DNA of 64,000 bases, taken from contig NZ_NPDM01000002.1 in the NCBI RefSeq assembly GCF_002812085.1, positions 682,001 through 746,000 on the forward strand. Reading direction: 5' to 3'. The number at the start of each line of letters is the position of its first letter. Position 1 is the stretch's first letter. The notes under the pieces were generated by a model. That model had not been told where the DNA came from. It did not search any database and saw nothing but the letters and a program-made list of their open reading frames with translations. Of the stretch, positions 1 through 10,410 are shown one piece after another. The translations under genes and the position numbers were made by a program. This stretch comes from Leptospira levettii. Its GTDB lineage: Bacteria > Spirochaetota > Leptospiria > Leptospirales > Leptospiraceae.

Positions 1-1161
1 CTGGTTCAAAAATATAACAATCTCTATTTTCATTCCTTAACGGCAAAAGAAAATCCAGTGGTGCGAGATAGCATATATTCGGAATTTCGAGACCCTTACC
101 AATACTCTCGGTTTTATTCCAAAGAAATTGCAGTTGGGGAAACAAAAATTGGTGATACAAATCCAGTTAGGATTGAATCCTGTTTTCCTTTTTTTGGAGA
201 AGGAACTGCAGAAGAAGTCCTGCATCTCATCCAAAGGGGAAGCAAATCAGGTCGAGTTCCAGAACTGATTCATTTTAACATTGATTCCGAATTCGATTTA
301 CTAACTCTTGGAACGATGGTAAGGAGAGGATCATTCCCATTACCTGTTTCCATCGCACTTTCTGAAGAACTAATGTACCAGTATGATACCTTTGCTGAAG
401 ATTTGTATAAGTTTCAAAAATGGGTCATCTCCCCTTCTCTCTTTTTAAAAGAATCGGAAGAATCCTGGGATGACCTTTTACAATTTGTACATCGATATGC
501 AAAAGACAAACGATCAGTGGAATGGACTTTTTCATCATCTAATGTTGAGCAGGTGTCTATTGTCTTAAAAGAATGCAAAAAAAGAAAAATTGAAAATATT
601 CTTTTTTCAACTTCAGATGGTGACTTACTCACAACCCGAAAACTAGCATTCTTATTAAGAGAATCCGATTACCCCATTGTATTAAATGTTTCTGGAAAGA
701 ACAAAGACCAATTGATGTATGATGCTTCGATCCAAGCAGGAGGAAGTTTATTAGATGGAATTGGAGATGTCATCAGACTATCCTACGGTGACGGAGAAGC
801 AGAAGAATGTTTGCATTTAAATTTTGATATTTTGCAAGCAACTCGGCTTAGACTTACCAAAACAGAATACATTTCCTGCCCTTCGTGTGGAAGGACCATG
901 TTTGACTTACAAACAACAACAGCAAAAATCAAAGAAAAAACGGGCCATCTAAAAGGTGTAAAAATTGCTGTGATGGGATGTATTGTGAATGGACCAGGTG
1001 AGATGGCAGATGCTGATTTTGGATATGTTGGGGCAGGAATTGGTAAAGTCCACCTCTACAAAGGGAAAGAAATTGTAAAAAAAGGAGTCTCTGAAACGGA
1101 AGCTCCCGACCTACTCATCGAACTCATTCGTGAAAATGGGATGTGGAACGATCCAGAATAA
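1..1161 (+). CDS. ispG: 4-hydroxy-3-methylbut-2-enyl diphosphate synthase, 3' part
   Basis: This is the C-terminal part (386 codons) of IspG/GcpE, the Fe-S enzyme of the MEP isoprenoid pathway that makes HMBPP. The frame is open back to base 1, so the start lies outside the window; the in-frame GTG at 58 is internal. The last ~130 residues are the [4Fe-4S] domain, with CPSCGR and MGCIVNGPGE supplying the cluster cysteines. The ~250 residues before it do not read as the usual catalytic barrel. They fit the extra A* domain of the long IspG form seen in Chlamydia, Thermus and plants, and the segment NPVRIESCF resembles a decayed copy of the barrel start. Identity is very secure; the long-form assignment is inference, because the N-terminus is missing. 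Confidence 0.95.
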   Translation: MVQKYNNLYFHSLTAKENPVVRDSIYSEFRDPYQYSRFYSKEIAVGETKIGDTNPVRIESCFPFFGEGTAEEVLHLIQRGSKSGRVPELIHFNIDSEFDLLTLGTMVRRGSFPLPVSIALSEELMYQYDTFAEDLYKFQKWVISPSLFLKESEESWDDLLQFVHRYAKDKRSVEWTFSSSNVEQVSIVLKECKKRKIENILFSTSDGDLLTTRKLAFLLRESDYPIVLNVSGKNKDQLMYDASIQAGGSLLDGIGDVIRLSYGDGEAEECLHLNFDILQATRLRLTKTEYISCPSCGRTMFDLQTTTAKIKEKTGHLKGVKIAVMGCIVNGPGEMADADFGYVGAGIGKVHLYKGKEIVKKGVSETEAPDLLIELIRENGMWNDPE

Positions 1162-1204
1162 AAAATAGTTTCCTTTTGTTTCTTCCATCTGTAACTTCAC
1201 CCAG

Positions 1205-2893
1205 GTGGAAGAAAAAGAAAAAAAAGAAATTTTATCCAAAATCCAATCGATGGAGAAGGAACTTTTTTTCTTAAAAGAAAAAGTCCTTTCTCTATCAGAA
1301 CCAAAAGTGATATCCAAATCGGAATCATTTGAAAGTCCAAAACAAACACTTGTTATAGAAGAAACCGAACCTGTCTCGATTGAAGAAGGTCCCAATTGGT
1401 TTATCCAATGGATAGGACAAAATTTATTTGTAAAACTAGGTGTGTTTTCACTCATCCTTGCGTCGATTTGGTTTTTTTATCTAGCAATCGAAGAATATTG
1501 GATCAACGAATCCGTTCGCATTTGGATTGGTATTCTCTCATCTCTTCCCATCCTCTGGTATGGTTACAAAACAAGGATAACAAGACCTTATCTTTCACCA
1601 AGTTTATTTGGACTTGGGATTGCAGTCTTATTTTCAGCTTATTATTCAGGATATGTTTGGTATGATTTGTATGGTACGGAAACTTGTTTTGTTGGACTGA
1701 TCCTATTAAGCCTAACAGCTGTTGGAATTTCTTACGCTGAAAAAAGTGAAGTATTATTTGGATTTGCGAGTTTGGGTGTGTTCCTTTCCCCCATTTTAGT
1801 TTCCACAGGACAAAACTCTTATCCATTTTTATTTACCTATTTACTCATTTGGAACGTATTATTCTTCTTTATCCGCAAGGAAATGCCTTGGAAGGTAATC
1901 CCTTTACTCATCCTAATCGCAAATCACTTAATTTTTGCAACCTGGGCAGAATCCAAATTAGAAGAATCTAAGATCTTTTTTCCATTCATCTTCCAATTGG
2001 GTGTATACCTTCTATTTTTACTTCGAGAATTCGATGTTTTAAAAAGAACCATCGACAACAATCCAAACCTAACATTGGTTACTATCGGACTTACGTTAGG
2101 TCTTGGTTTTATCCAATCCTTTTGGATGTTTGGAATCTTTTACCCTACACTAAAACCTTTTCTCCTAACCCTTGTCCTCATCGTATTTTATGGAATCTAC
2201 CAAAGGTCTCTCCGTGAAATCACACTTACGAGTGAAACAAAAAAAGTGTACGATATCATAAGCCTTTTTGGATTACCACTCATTATCAGCGTGATTGTGA
2301 TGGGAATGACAGGTAAAGTATTGGCATTTAGCCTGATTAGTTTTGCATTTGTTGTGACAATAGCAGCAACGTATTCCAAACAATTGTATATGTATTTGGC
2401 AACATTCCCTGTTTGGTTTTTTGCTTTGTTTTATATTTTCGCGTTTACCTATCGAACATACAATGAAGTTCCTTTTCTAAATGGTAGATTTCTCATTTTT
2501 ACGACGGGCAGTTTGTATTTAGTATTATCGTATTGGTACAGTAGACATTTTTCCAATTTTTCAAAACTATTTTTATACGCTGCTTATCCTTATTTCCTAC
2601 TGGGAAACTTTGTAGAAATCCATTTAGGTTTCCCTGAAGAAAAACGAATGTTTTTATACACGATTTGTTTGATTTTTTATGGATTTGCAACACTCGTGAT
2701 TGGATTCAAAAAACACATTCACTCCATAAAAGTGGTTGGATTTGTTTCTTTGGCCCTTGTTGTTGCTAAATTTTATTTATATGATTTTTGGAACTTATCG
2801 CTTGGATACCGTATCCTAGCAGGTTTGTTTTTAGGAATCACTCTTATCGTTACAGGAACGTTTTACAATCGAATCAAAAAGGAAACTACATGA
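1205..2893 (+). CDS. DUF2339-family polytopic membrane protein
   Basis: This inner-membrane protein of 562 residues has unknown biochemical role. It has a charged, coiled-coil-like N-terminus (~60 residues rich in E and K), then about 14 or more hydrophobic segments, as in DUF2339 proteins. The motif around GPNWFIQWIGQNLFVKLGVF at the first membrane segment is typical of the family. The start is a GTG at 1205 with no clear ribosome site; an ATG at 1250 is an alternative and loses only 15 residues. The stop overlaps the ATG of the next gene (ATGA), so the two are co-translated. DUF2339 and DUF3999 genes are commonly paired in other bacteria, which supports both calls. An envelope or polysaccharide-related role would be a guess. 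Confidence 0.8.
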   Translation: MEEKEKKEILSKIQSMEKELFFLKEKVLSLSEPKVISKSESFESPKQTLVIEETEPVSIEEGPNWFIQWIGQNLFVKLGVFSLILASIWFFYLAIEEYWINESVRIWIGILSSLPILWYGYKTRITRPYLSPSLFGLGIAVLFSAYYSGYVWYDLYGTETCFVGLILLSLTAVGISYAEKSEVLFGFASLGVFLSPILVSTGQNSYPFLFTYLLIWNVLFFFIRKEMPWKVIPLLILIANHLIFATWAESKLEESKIFFPFIFQLGVYLLFLLREFDVLKRTIDNNPNLTLVTIGLTLGLGFIQSFWMFGIFYPTLKPFLLTLVLIVFYGIYQRSLREITLTSETKKVYDIISLFGLPLIISVIVMGMTGKVLAFSLISFAFVVTIAATYSKQLYMYLATFPVWFFALFYIFAFTYRTYNEVPFLNGRFLIFTTGSLYLVLSYWYSRHFSNFSKLFLYAAYPYFLLGNFVEIHLGFPEEKRMFLYTICLIFYGFATLVIGFKKHIHSIKVVGFVSLALVVAKFYLYDFWNLSLGYRILAGLFLGITLIVTGTFYNRIKKETT

Positions 2894-4125
2894 AAACTTC
2901 ATACACAATTTCATTACTGATCATTTTACTTACGGCAACAAACATTTTCGCAAGACCCTTACCTGTTGAGAATTTTAAATATAAAAAAGACATCACACTC
3001 CCTTCCAAAATGGGAGAGAGTCAAATTGTGAAAGTTTTGCTCGATGAAGAGTTTTATAAACATTCTTTTTATGGCGATTTACGTTTGACTCTAAATGGAG
3101 AAATTGTTCCTTACAGAATTCAAAATGCTGAAGAAATTAGCAAATACACGGAAAAACTAAAACCAGATTTACTTTTCACCAAAAAAGATGAAATGGAAAT
3201 TTATGTATTAGAACTACCAAAACTTCCGGAAGGAATGTCCTACTCAAAATTGACAGTGACGAGTTCATATGATTACGAAACCTCTATCACACTTAAGTTA
3301 GGTGATAATCCAGACAGTTTTTCAGAAACGAAAAATGTATTTTTGTACAAATATGGTTCACAGACTTCTGGAGAAATTGATTTAGGAAATACCAAATACC
3401 GATACGTTCGATTAGAAGTGGAAAATGGATCCAATTTAAAATTTCCGTCCGTCACACGCTCAAAAGAAAATAAACACTTATATTTTGAAAAAAAACACCA
3501 AGTGCCCAATCCATTACTCGAAGAAAATGCAGTGCTTTTTTCATTCCCCAATGAAAACCAAACTAGTTTCCAGAAACTTAAACTATCTTTTGAAGAAAAA
3601 AATTGGGAACGTATGATTACAGTTCGAGGGAAAATAAATAAAAAAGAATGGGACACAGTATTCCAAGGTACTATCAACCATGATGAAAAAGAGGGAAATT
3701 TTGCAGAAATCCCAATCTCTTCTCCATTGAGCTCCGAATTTACAATCCAAATTGAAGACGGAGAAAATCAAACCTTACATTTAAAGGAAGTGGTCACCGT
3801 ACAACCATTAGAGGAGATATTATTTTTTGCGGATAACCTTACCAAAGATTCACATTACAGTTTGTATTATGGAAATCCATACCAATGGCCTGCCAATTTT
3901 GATCCTTACACTTTCCCCTCTTCTGATGATTTGAGGGAAAAAACTCCACTGGAAGGCAAATTAACCAAGGAAGTTGAGAATGCAGAATTTGGATATAATT
4001 TGATTTACCCTCCCATGTCTGGATATATCACAACTGGACTTTTTTATCTCGGAATAGGAACACTTCTTGTGTTTATCTTTTCGATTTTACGATCAAAACG
4101 ACTTGTTGCCAGTGAAACAGTCTAA
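2890..4125 (+). CDS. DUF3999-family exported membrane-anchored protein
   Basis: This 411-residue protein has an N-terminal signal peptide (hydrophobic residues ~4-20, then ARPLPVENF), a long beta-rich periplasmic part and one C-terminal membrane helix (~residues 378-400) followed by a basic tail. The region after the signal, with its DLRLTLNGEIVPYRI segment, matches the DUF3999 pattern. The ATG at 2890 overlaps the upstream stop by four bases and has AAGGAAAC before it. A longer in-frame reading from 2788 exists but lies inside the DUF2339 gene and would bury the signal peptide. Function is unknown, but it presumably works with the DUF2339 protein in the envelope. Confidence 0.8.
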   Translation: MKTSYTISLLIILLTATNIFARPLPVENFKYKKDITLPSKMGESQIVKVLLDEEFYKHSFYGDLRLTLNGEIVPYRIQNAEEISKYTEKLKPDLLFTKKDEMEIYVLELPKLPEGMSYSKLTVTSSYDYETSITLKLGDNPDSFSETKNVFLYKYGSQTSGEIDLGNTKYRYVRLEVENGSNLKFPSVTRSKENKHLYFEKKHQVPNPLLEENAVLFSFPNENQTSFQKLKLSFEEKNWERMITVRGKINKKEWDTVFQGTINHDEKEGNFAEIPISSPLSSEFTIQIEDGENQTLHLKEVVTVQPLEEILFFADNLTKDSHYSLYYGNPYQWPANFDPYTFPSSDDLREKTPLEGKLTKEVENAEFGYNLIYPPMSGYITTGLFYLGIGTLLVFIFSILRSKRLVASETV

Positions 4126-4228
4126 CAAAAGTATTCTGGCATTTCATTTGAAACCATTCTAATGACAAAGGATTTGCCAGGTTCCAAAAAATTTGCAAAG
4201 ATTCAAACAGGTTCAATAGGGGATAAAT

Positions 4229-4684
4229 ATGAAACAACTAAACTATACAACAAACCTTATAGGTATACTCACCTTACTCTTCATTTTGAATTGTACGGGA
4301 ACAAGACCAGACAATTTGGGAATTCGATCTGGAAAATTATTAGAATGTCCAAAAACACCAAACTGCATTAGTAGTTATTCAGATCCTACGGACAAAGAAC
4401 ACTATCGAAGTTCAGTATCGTATCAAAAACCAACAGCAGAGGCAATTTCCATTTTAAAGGAAAGAATTCTAAACCACCCTAGAACCAAAATCATTAAAGA
4501 AGAAAACAATTACCTATATATCGAATTTACAACCCTTATCATGCGTTATGTGGATGACGTAGAGTTTTATTTTGATGAAAAAACAAAACAATTACACTTT
4601 CGATCAGCTTCTAGACTCGGAAAGTCTGATTTGGGATTGAACCGAAAACGAATTGAAACCCTCTTAAAGGACATTCAAATTTAA
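4229..4684 (+). CDS. DUF1499-family lipoprotein
   Basis: This small protein (151 residues) has a signal peptide ending in a lipobox (LFILNC, Cys ~22), so it should be a lipoprotein. The mature part begins with LECPKTPNCISSY, the Cys-containing CP..PNCVSS-type block of DUF1499, and ends with DDVEFYFDEKT and SASRLGKSDLGLNRKR, also typical of the family. The molecular function of DUF1499 is not established. AGGGGAT eight bases before the ATG is a good ribosome site. It is separated from the DUF3999 gene by ~100 bases and is followed by a hairpin terminator, so it may be its own unit or the end of the preceding one. Confidence 0.85.
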   Translation: MKQLNYTTNLIGILTLLFILNCTGTRPDNLGIRSGKLLECPKTPNCISSYSDPTDKEHYRSSVSYQKPTAEAISILKERILNHPRTKIIKEENNYLYIEFTTLIMRYVDDVEFYFDEKTKQLHFRSASRLGKSDLGLNRKRIETLLKDIQI

Positions 4685-4722
4685 ATCTTTAATTGTAAGT
4701 TAAGATTTCATAAGAGAAAGTA

Positions 4723-4775
4723 GATACGATTCCAAACTAAAAAAGCTTAAGAATCGTATCGATTTTCTTTATTTC
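4723..4775 (+). terminator. Intrinsic terminator after the DUF1499 gene
   Basis: A perfect 10-base inverted repeat (GATACGATTC ... GAATCGTATC, arms 4723-4732 and 4751-4760) with an 18-base loop is followed by a T-rich tract (GATTTTCTTTATTTC). The tract runs into the end of the convergent carB gene. Loop size and the broken T-run make it a moderate rather than strong terminator. Confidence 0.55.
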
Positions 4776-7700
4776 TTTTTATGAATTTCCTGTAATGAAT
4801 TTACTGAATACCCTTTATCTTTCATTTCCACTAGTCCATGAATCAAAGCTTTTGCAGCTTGGGATGTTGTGAGACAAGGCACTTTGTATTTAATTGCCGC
4901 TTGGCGAATCGTAAATGCATTTTCTCTTGTGACTCTGGACAAAGGAGTGTTGATGATTAAATGGATTTTTTTCTCTTTGATGTAATCAATTACATTTGGA
5001 AAATAACCATCGTAGATTTTATTAATTTTACTCGATAAAATTCCATTATCAGATAAAAACTTATGAGTTCCTTCTGTCGCAATGATATTATAACCCAAAT
5101 TTGACAATGACCTAACAGGTTCTAATAATTCTTTTTTGGTTTTATCATTGATGGTAACAAAAACAGTTCCATGTTTTGGAGGTTCTTCCCCTGCCATAAT
5201 CTGAGCTTTGACAAAAGCTTCTCCTTTTGTGGAGGCAACTCCCATCACTTCTCCAGTTGATCTCATTTCTGGACCAAGGATTGTATCTACACCTGGGAAT
5301 TTACTAAATGGCAAAACAGCTTCTTTTACAGTGATCATCGGAGCAGAAAAACGCTTTCCTAATTTGAAAGACGCCAAAGATTCACCTAACATAAGTCTAA
5401 CGGCAATTTTTACAACTGGGATTCCGATTGATTTTGCAACAAATGGAACTGTTCTTGATGCTCTTGGATTTACTTCTAGGACATAGAGAGTTTCATCTTT
5501 AATTGCATATTGCACATTGATAAGACCCTTAACATCTAATTCCAATGCAAGTCGGTATGTTGCTTCTTCAATTTCTTGGATCATTCGTTGGGAGATACTT
5601 TGAGGAGGTAATACACATGCGGAATCACCAGAGTGGATCCCTGCTTCCTCAATATGTTCCATAATACCTGCGATAAACACATCCTTTCCATCACATAAAG
5701 CATCTACGTCTACTTCCGTCGCATCTTGTAAAAAGGAATCTACAAGTAGTGGCCTATCTTCAGAAACCTCTTCAGCTTCTTCCATGTATTTGTCTAATTC
5801 TGTTTCTTCATTGACAATCAACATAGCTCGACCACCTAACACATAAGAAGGTCGAACGAGCACTGGATAACCGATTTTTCTTGCGATTTCTCTTGCCTTG
5901 TCTTTAGAAGAAGCAATTCCGTTTTCTGGTGATTTTAAATTTAATTTATCTAATACTTCAGCAAATCGTTTTCGATCTTCTGCTCGGTCAATGGAATCAG
6001 GGCTTGTTCCAAGAATTGGGACTCCTCTTTTTTCCAAGGATTTAGCTAGTTTGAGTGGCGTTTGCCCACCTAACTGCACAATCACACCATCAGGCCTTTC
6101 TTTTTTGAAAATTGCCATCACGTCTTCTAAACTGAGTGGCTCAAAATACAACCTGTCCGATGTATCGTAATCTGTGGAAACTGTTTCAGGATTGGAGTTT
6201 ACCATGATGGACTCAACACCAGCTTCCTGTAAAGAAAAGGATGCATGACAACAACAATAATCAAATTCGATTCCTTGCCCAATTCTGTTTGGTCCACCAC
6301 CGAGGATCATAACCTTTTTCTTAGAAGTTACATCAGATTCATCTTCTTCATCATACGAAGAATACATGTAAGGAGTAAATGCTTCAAACTCACCCGCACA
6401 AGTATCAATCCGTTTATAAACAGGATGTATGTTTTTCTCTTCTAAGTAAGATTCAATTTTTTCTTCTTCTTCTCTTAAAGTTTTATCAACCTTTGCTTTG
6501 GTGATATCAATAGCAGCACCACTTCGGACTTGTGCTAAAATCTGTTCTTCCTTCGATAGGAAAGCAAGTTGTCTATTGGAGAAACCAGCTTGTTTCATTT
6601 CTTCAATGATGGCATTCCCTTCTTTTCGATATTTATTTTCTAATTGGAAAAGTTCTTCAAATTGGTATAAGAACCATGGATCTATTTTACAAATCTCATG
6701 GATTTCTTCGACACTCATTCCAAAATCAAATGCCATCTTTACATAATAAATTCGTTTGTCAGTTGGCCGTTTAACTTTCGCAGTAAGCCATGTTTTTCTT
6801 TCTTCTTTTGGAACAGCTTCCCATTCCATCAGTTCTTTTAAATACCCATCACTTCCAAAACCAAATCGGTCTGTTTCAAGTGAACGTAATGCTTTTTGAA
6901 AACTTTCTTTAAAGTTTCTACCGATAGCCATTGCTTCCCCAACAGCTTTCATTTGGACACCTAATGTGTTGTCAGAACCTGGAAATTTTTCAAAAGCAAA
7001 TCGAGGGATTTTGGTCACAACATAATCGATGGAAGGCTCAAAACTAGCAGGAGTTACGCGAGTGATATCATTGCGAATTTCATCCAAAGTGTATCCGATT
7101 GATAACAAGGCTGCAATTTTTGCGATAGGAAATCCAGTTGCTTTTGAAGCAAGAGCCGATGATCTAGAAACTCTTGGGTTCATTTCAATGACAATTACGT
7201 CCCCATTTTCTGGGTTAACCGCAAATTGAATATTGGATCCACCAGTTTCCACACCTATTTCTCGGATGATATCAATCGACATATCACGTAATCTTTGGTA
7301 TTCTTTATCACTTAACGTTTGTTGTGGAGCAACAGTAATAGAGTCTCCTGTATGAACACCCATAGGATCTAAATTTTCAATGGAACAAATGATAACTACG
7401 TTATCATTTAAATCTCGCATTACTTCTAATTCAAATTCCTTCCAACCCATTACAGATTCTTCTACAAGGATCTGTGAAATGGGAGATGCTGATAATCCTT
7501 TTTGAGCAATATCATCAAATTCAGATTCATCATAACAAGTTCCACCACCAGTACCACCCAATGTGAATGCAGGCCGGATGATGATGGGAAATCCGATTTC
7601 GTCTTTTGCTTTTCTCGCTGCATCCATGTCGGACACCATAAAAGACTTAGCAACTCGGATACCAAGTTTTTCCATCGCTAGTTTAAAGAGTTCTCTATCT

Positions 7701-8080
7701 TCTGCTTTTCGAATTGCTTCTACTTTTGCACCAATGAGTTCTACATTGTATTTTTCTAATACACCTTCTCTATGTAAGGCGAGAGCTAAATTGAGAGCAG
7801 TTTGCCCACCAACTGTTGGTAAAATGGCATCTGGTTTTTCTTTTTTGATGATTTTTTCGAGAACGGGAACGGTGAGAGGTTCAATGTATGTAGCATCTGC
7901 AAGATCAGGATCAGTCATGATGGTCGCAGGGTTTGAGTTTACCAATATCACTCGAATCCCTTTTTCCCGAAGTGCTTTTGTTGCCTGCGTTCCTGAGTAG
8001 TCGAACTCACATGCCTGCCCGATGACGATTGGTCCGGAGCCGATGATCAAAATTGATTTTAAGTCGTTACGTTGCGGCAT
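4769..8080 (-). CDS. carB: Carbamoyl-phosphate synthase large subunit
   Basis: This 1103-residue enzyme makes carbamoyl phosphate for pyrimidine and arginine synthesis from bicarbonate, ATP and glutamine-derived ammonia. It shows the two homologous halves of the family, each with an ATP-grasp unit: [19 protein letters not shown] at ~residue 12 and [19 protein letters not shown] at ~580. A C-terminal MGS-like allosteric domain follows. It is slightly longer than the E. coli protein (1073). GAGGAAAC stands just before the ATG. The gene starts 21 bases after the sulfatase-fold gene, so it is probably co-transcribed with the two envelope genes upstream. The small subunit carA is not in the window. 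Confidence 0.97.
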   Translation of the reverse strand: MPQRNDLKSILIIGSGPIVIGQACEFDYSGTQATKALREKGIRVILVNSNPATIMTDPDLADATYIEPLTVPVLEKIIKKEKPDAILPTVGGQTALNLALALHREGVLEKYNVELIGAKVEAIRKAEDRELFKLAMEKLGIRVAKSFMVSDMDAARKAKDEIGFPIIIRPAFTLGGTGGGTCYDESEFDDIAQKGLSASPISQILVEESVMGWKEFELEVMRDLNDNVVIICSIENLDPMGVHTGDSITVAPQQTLSDKEYQRLRDMSIDIIREIGVETGGSNIQFAVNPENGDVIVIEMNPRVSRSSALASKATGFPIAKIAALLSIGYTLDEIRNDITRVTPASFEPSIDYVVTKIPRFAFEKFPGSDNTLGVQMKAVGEAMAIGRNFKESFQKALRSLETDRFGFGSDGYLKELMEWEAVPKEERKTWLTAKVKRPTDKRIYYVKMAFDFGMSVEEIHEICKIDPWFLYQFEELFQLENKYRKEGNAIIEEMKQAGFSNRQLAFLSKEEQILAQVRSGAAIDITKAKVDKTLREEEEKIESYLEEKNIHPVYKRIDTCAGEFEAFTPYMYSSYDEEDESDVTSKKKVMILGGGPNRIGQGIEFDYCCCHASFSLQEAGVESIMVNSNPETVSTDYDTSDRLYFEPLSLEDVMAIFKKERPDGVIVQLGGQTPLKLAKSLEKRGVPILGTSPDSIDRAEDRKRFAEVLDKLNLKSPENGIASSKDKAREIARKIGYPVLVRPSYVLGGRAMLIVNEETELDKYMEEAEEVSEDRPLLVDSFLQDATEVDVDALCDGKDVFIAGIMEHIEEAGIHSGDSACVLPPQSISQRMIQEIEEATYRLALELDVKGLINVQYAIKDETLYVLEVNPRASRTVPFVAKSIGIPVVKIAVRLMLGESLASFKLGKRFSAPMITVKEAVLPFSKFPGVDTILGPEMRSTGEVMGVASTKGEAFVKAQIMAGEEPPKHGTVFVTINDKTKKELLEPVRSLSNLGYNIIATEGTHKFLSDNGILSSKINKIYDGYFPNVIDYIKEKKIHLIINTPLSRVTRENAFTIRQAAIKYKVPCLTTSQAAKALIHGLVEMKDKGYSVNSLQEIHKKK

Positions 8081-8101
8081 AGTTTCCTCTTTTTTTTCTT
8101 A

Positions 8102-10381
8102 TTAATTTTCATTGATGTCAGATAAAGAACTTGGGATTAAATATTCTCCTGCCAGTGAAGCATTCTCCCACTTCACTACAGTTTTGTATAAGGTTTCTCT
8201 CATTTTTGAAGCCATTGGATGGTTGGGGTATAAATTATTTTTGTTCAAAGGATCTCTCATTCGGTCATACAACTCAAACTTTACACCTTCCCTTGTGGGA
8301 ATATAGATCAATTTGTAATTTGAATTTTGTATACTTCGGTGTTTCGAAAATGCAATGGTTTCACGATAAATGGGATCTGTGATCATGATTTGGTAGTCTT
8401 CTTCAGGTACAACTTGGTGCAGTGAGAGTATATTCGGATATGGGATTCTTTGTTTTTGGAAAAAATGGTTACCAACATCGGAAAACCAAATTCCAGTTTC
8501 AGAATAAACAAATCGATCTTCCCTCCAATCCTTTTGTCCAAGGATGGTTAACAAGGATTTACCAGGGTATTCCAATTGGGAAGGGATTTCAAAATAATCC
8601 AAAAGAGTGGGAACTAAATCAATACTGGAAGTAATGCCATCGAAATATTTTTCAGTCGAGGGAATGGATTCGAACTTGGATGATTTCGGGAATTTGATCA
8701 TCAGTGGAACATGGGTGACAGATTCACCACGAAGGTGTTCTCCATGGCCTTGGCCATGAATGTCCTCATACAATGCTTCTCCGTGGTCGGCAGTTAAAAT
8801 GATGATCGCTTCATCATAAATCCCTTTTGTTTTTAGATAACCAACCATTTCACCAAATTCTTGGTCAAAGGCATAAACTGCGCTATCAAATAAGCTTCTG
8901 ATTTGAGAGATTTCTTCCTGATTGGGAAGACTTGCGTCTGTCGGATCAACAAATTTGAGATACTTATATTTTCCATAATACTGGGAATTCGTAAAACGTT
9001 TGTAATGTGGATAAGCAGGTGTATACGGAAAATGAATCACACTGGAAAAATAGGTAATGGAATAAGGGGATTTGCCCCTTTCATTCACCAAAGAATCAAA
9101 TCTTTTGAGTAAACGGGTCCCATCTCCCCAAGTGGAAAGTCCATCCAGTTCTTCTAAGTATTTTTCACCGGAAAACCAAGAACCAACAAGGAATGGCAAA
9201 ATTAGAATTTGTGTTTCTGTTGTCCTTTGGACCGTCATAATCCTTGCATTAAAATTGGGAGCATACACTTCATCAAAACCGAAGTTGGCTCTTGGAAATA
9301 TGTCTGCCGCAAAACTACCAATAGCAAAGTGATCGTATCCAATTTTTTTAAGGATTTGTTGGAGTGTAGGAAAGGAAGTAGAGCCAATCCTTTGTTTTTC
9401 TTCGGGTGACGGGAACATGTCTCGAATTTTATGTTCCATCGAGTATTTACCAGTTAGAGTATCTGCCCAACTCGGGAAAGTTCGTGGAATCGTTGTATGG
9501 TGGTCATGAAATACAAAACTATCTTTCGTAAACAAATCGATATTTGGTGTGATGGATTGGCCATTGATCTTTGCACCAATCTTATCGTAACGTAATGAAT
9601 CTGCTGATAAGATAAAGATAGGTGGTTTCCCTTTCACTTCTGAGTAACGTAAGGAAGAAATTCCCATCCATAAACTTGGTAGAACATACAAAAACAAAAG
9701 GAAAATCAATAGAAGGCCATATGTTTTGATATGAACATTCTCATAGTGTTTCCCTTGCAGTATCACAAACACAAAATAAAGTAATCCAAGTAAGTACAAT
9801 CCATGGGAGTGTATAAACCCTAACACCAAAACATGTAAGATGGCAAAAAAACTTTCTTTGTTTTTATGAAGGTACACATGGCGCCCTAAAAGTACAAAGA
9901 GAAGTAAAACCAAAATCCCCAAAACAAAATTGAGAAATATTGGTGAGATAGTATCTGTTAAAAAATAGAGAAACGGTGCAAAACTAGGATACCGAAAGAA
10001 GAAAAATTCCCCATAAATTTGAGGGAACATGATCATTGATTGGAAAAGAGCGAAACATTCTATGATTAGAACACTTCCCACCAAAAAATACCATTTAACA
10101 ACGGAACGATTCCAAAAGGAAAAACCCAAGTGAACCAGTGTGAATAAACTTGTATGGATAAAAAGAGAAACGGCAAAAACTTTAGCCGTAGTGGTCAAAT
10201 AAACACCAAAAAAGGCACCTAAGTATTGTTTAAGGAAGTCGCCAACGTCGACACCCATAATGGTAAAGCTGGTATTAAAAAGGAGAAAGAATAGATAAAA
10301 AAAAACTGAATAATAGAGGGAAATTTTAAAAATTCGGATGGGGAAAAAAGGGGCTTGGTTCGGACCCATTAGAGTCATCAT
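8102..10381 (-). CDS. Membrane-bound sulfatase-family hydrolase or phosphotransferase
   Basis: This 759-residue protein has an N-terminal block of about seven membrane segments (residues ~20-250), then a soluble alkaline-phosphatase-superfamily domain. FILSADSLRYD gives the first metal-binding Asp; the TTIPRTFPSWADTLTGKYS block should hold the catalytic Thr/Ser; ILTADHGEALYED gives the Asp-His metal pair. The architecture resembles LtaS-type and phosphoethanolamine-transferase-type enzymes that act on envelope glycans or lipids outside the membrane. The substrate cannot be read from sequence. It lies 29 bases after the macroglobulin gene and 21 before carB. No Cys in a C-x-P-x-R sulfatase motif is seen, so true sulfate ester hydrolysis is less likely than phosphoryl chemistry. 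Confidence 0.8.
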   Translation of the reverse strand: MMTLMGPNQAPFFPIRIFKISLYYSVFFYLFFLLFNTSFTIMGVDVGDFLKQYLGAFFGVYLTTTAKVFAVSLFIHTSLFTLVHLGFSFWNRSVVKWYFLVGSVLIIECFALFQSMIMFPQIYGEFFFFRYPSFAPFLYFLTDTISPIFLNFVLGILVLLLFVLLGRHVYLHKNKESFFAILHVLVLGFIHSHGLYLLGLLYFVFVILQGKHYENVHIKTYGLLLIFLLFLYVLPSLWMGISSLRYSEVKGKPPIFILSADSLRYDKIGAKINGQSITPNIDLFTKDSFVFHDHHTTIPRTFPSWADTLTGKYSMEHKIRDMFPSPEEKQRIGSTSFPTLQQILKKIGYDHFAIGSFAADIFPRANFGFDEVYAPNFNARIMTVQRTTETQILILPFLVGSWFSGEKYLEELDGLSTWGDGTRLLKRFDSLVNERGKSPYSITYFSSVIHFPYTPAYPHYKRFTNSQYYGKYKYLKFVDPTDASLPNQEEISQIRSLFDSAVYAFDQEFGEMVGYLKTKGIYDEAIIILTADHGEALYEDIHGQGHGEHLRGESVTHVPLMIKFPKSSKFESIPSTEKYFDGITSSIDLVPTLLDYFEIPSQLEYPGKSLLTILGQKDWREDRFVYSETGIWFSDVGNHFFQKQRIPYPNILSLHQVVPEEDYQIMITDPIYRETIAFSKHRSIQNSNYKLIYIPTREGVKFELYDRMRDPLNKNNLYPNHPMASKMRETLYKTVVKWENASLAGEYLIPSSLSDINEN

Positions 10382-10410
10382 TCCAAACCCACTTTATCCG
10401 TAAACTTTTC

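Noticed and set aside
2788..2889. Longer start for the DUF3999 protein
   Set aside because: It lies within the DUF2339 gene and hides a clear signal peptide beginning at 2890.
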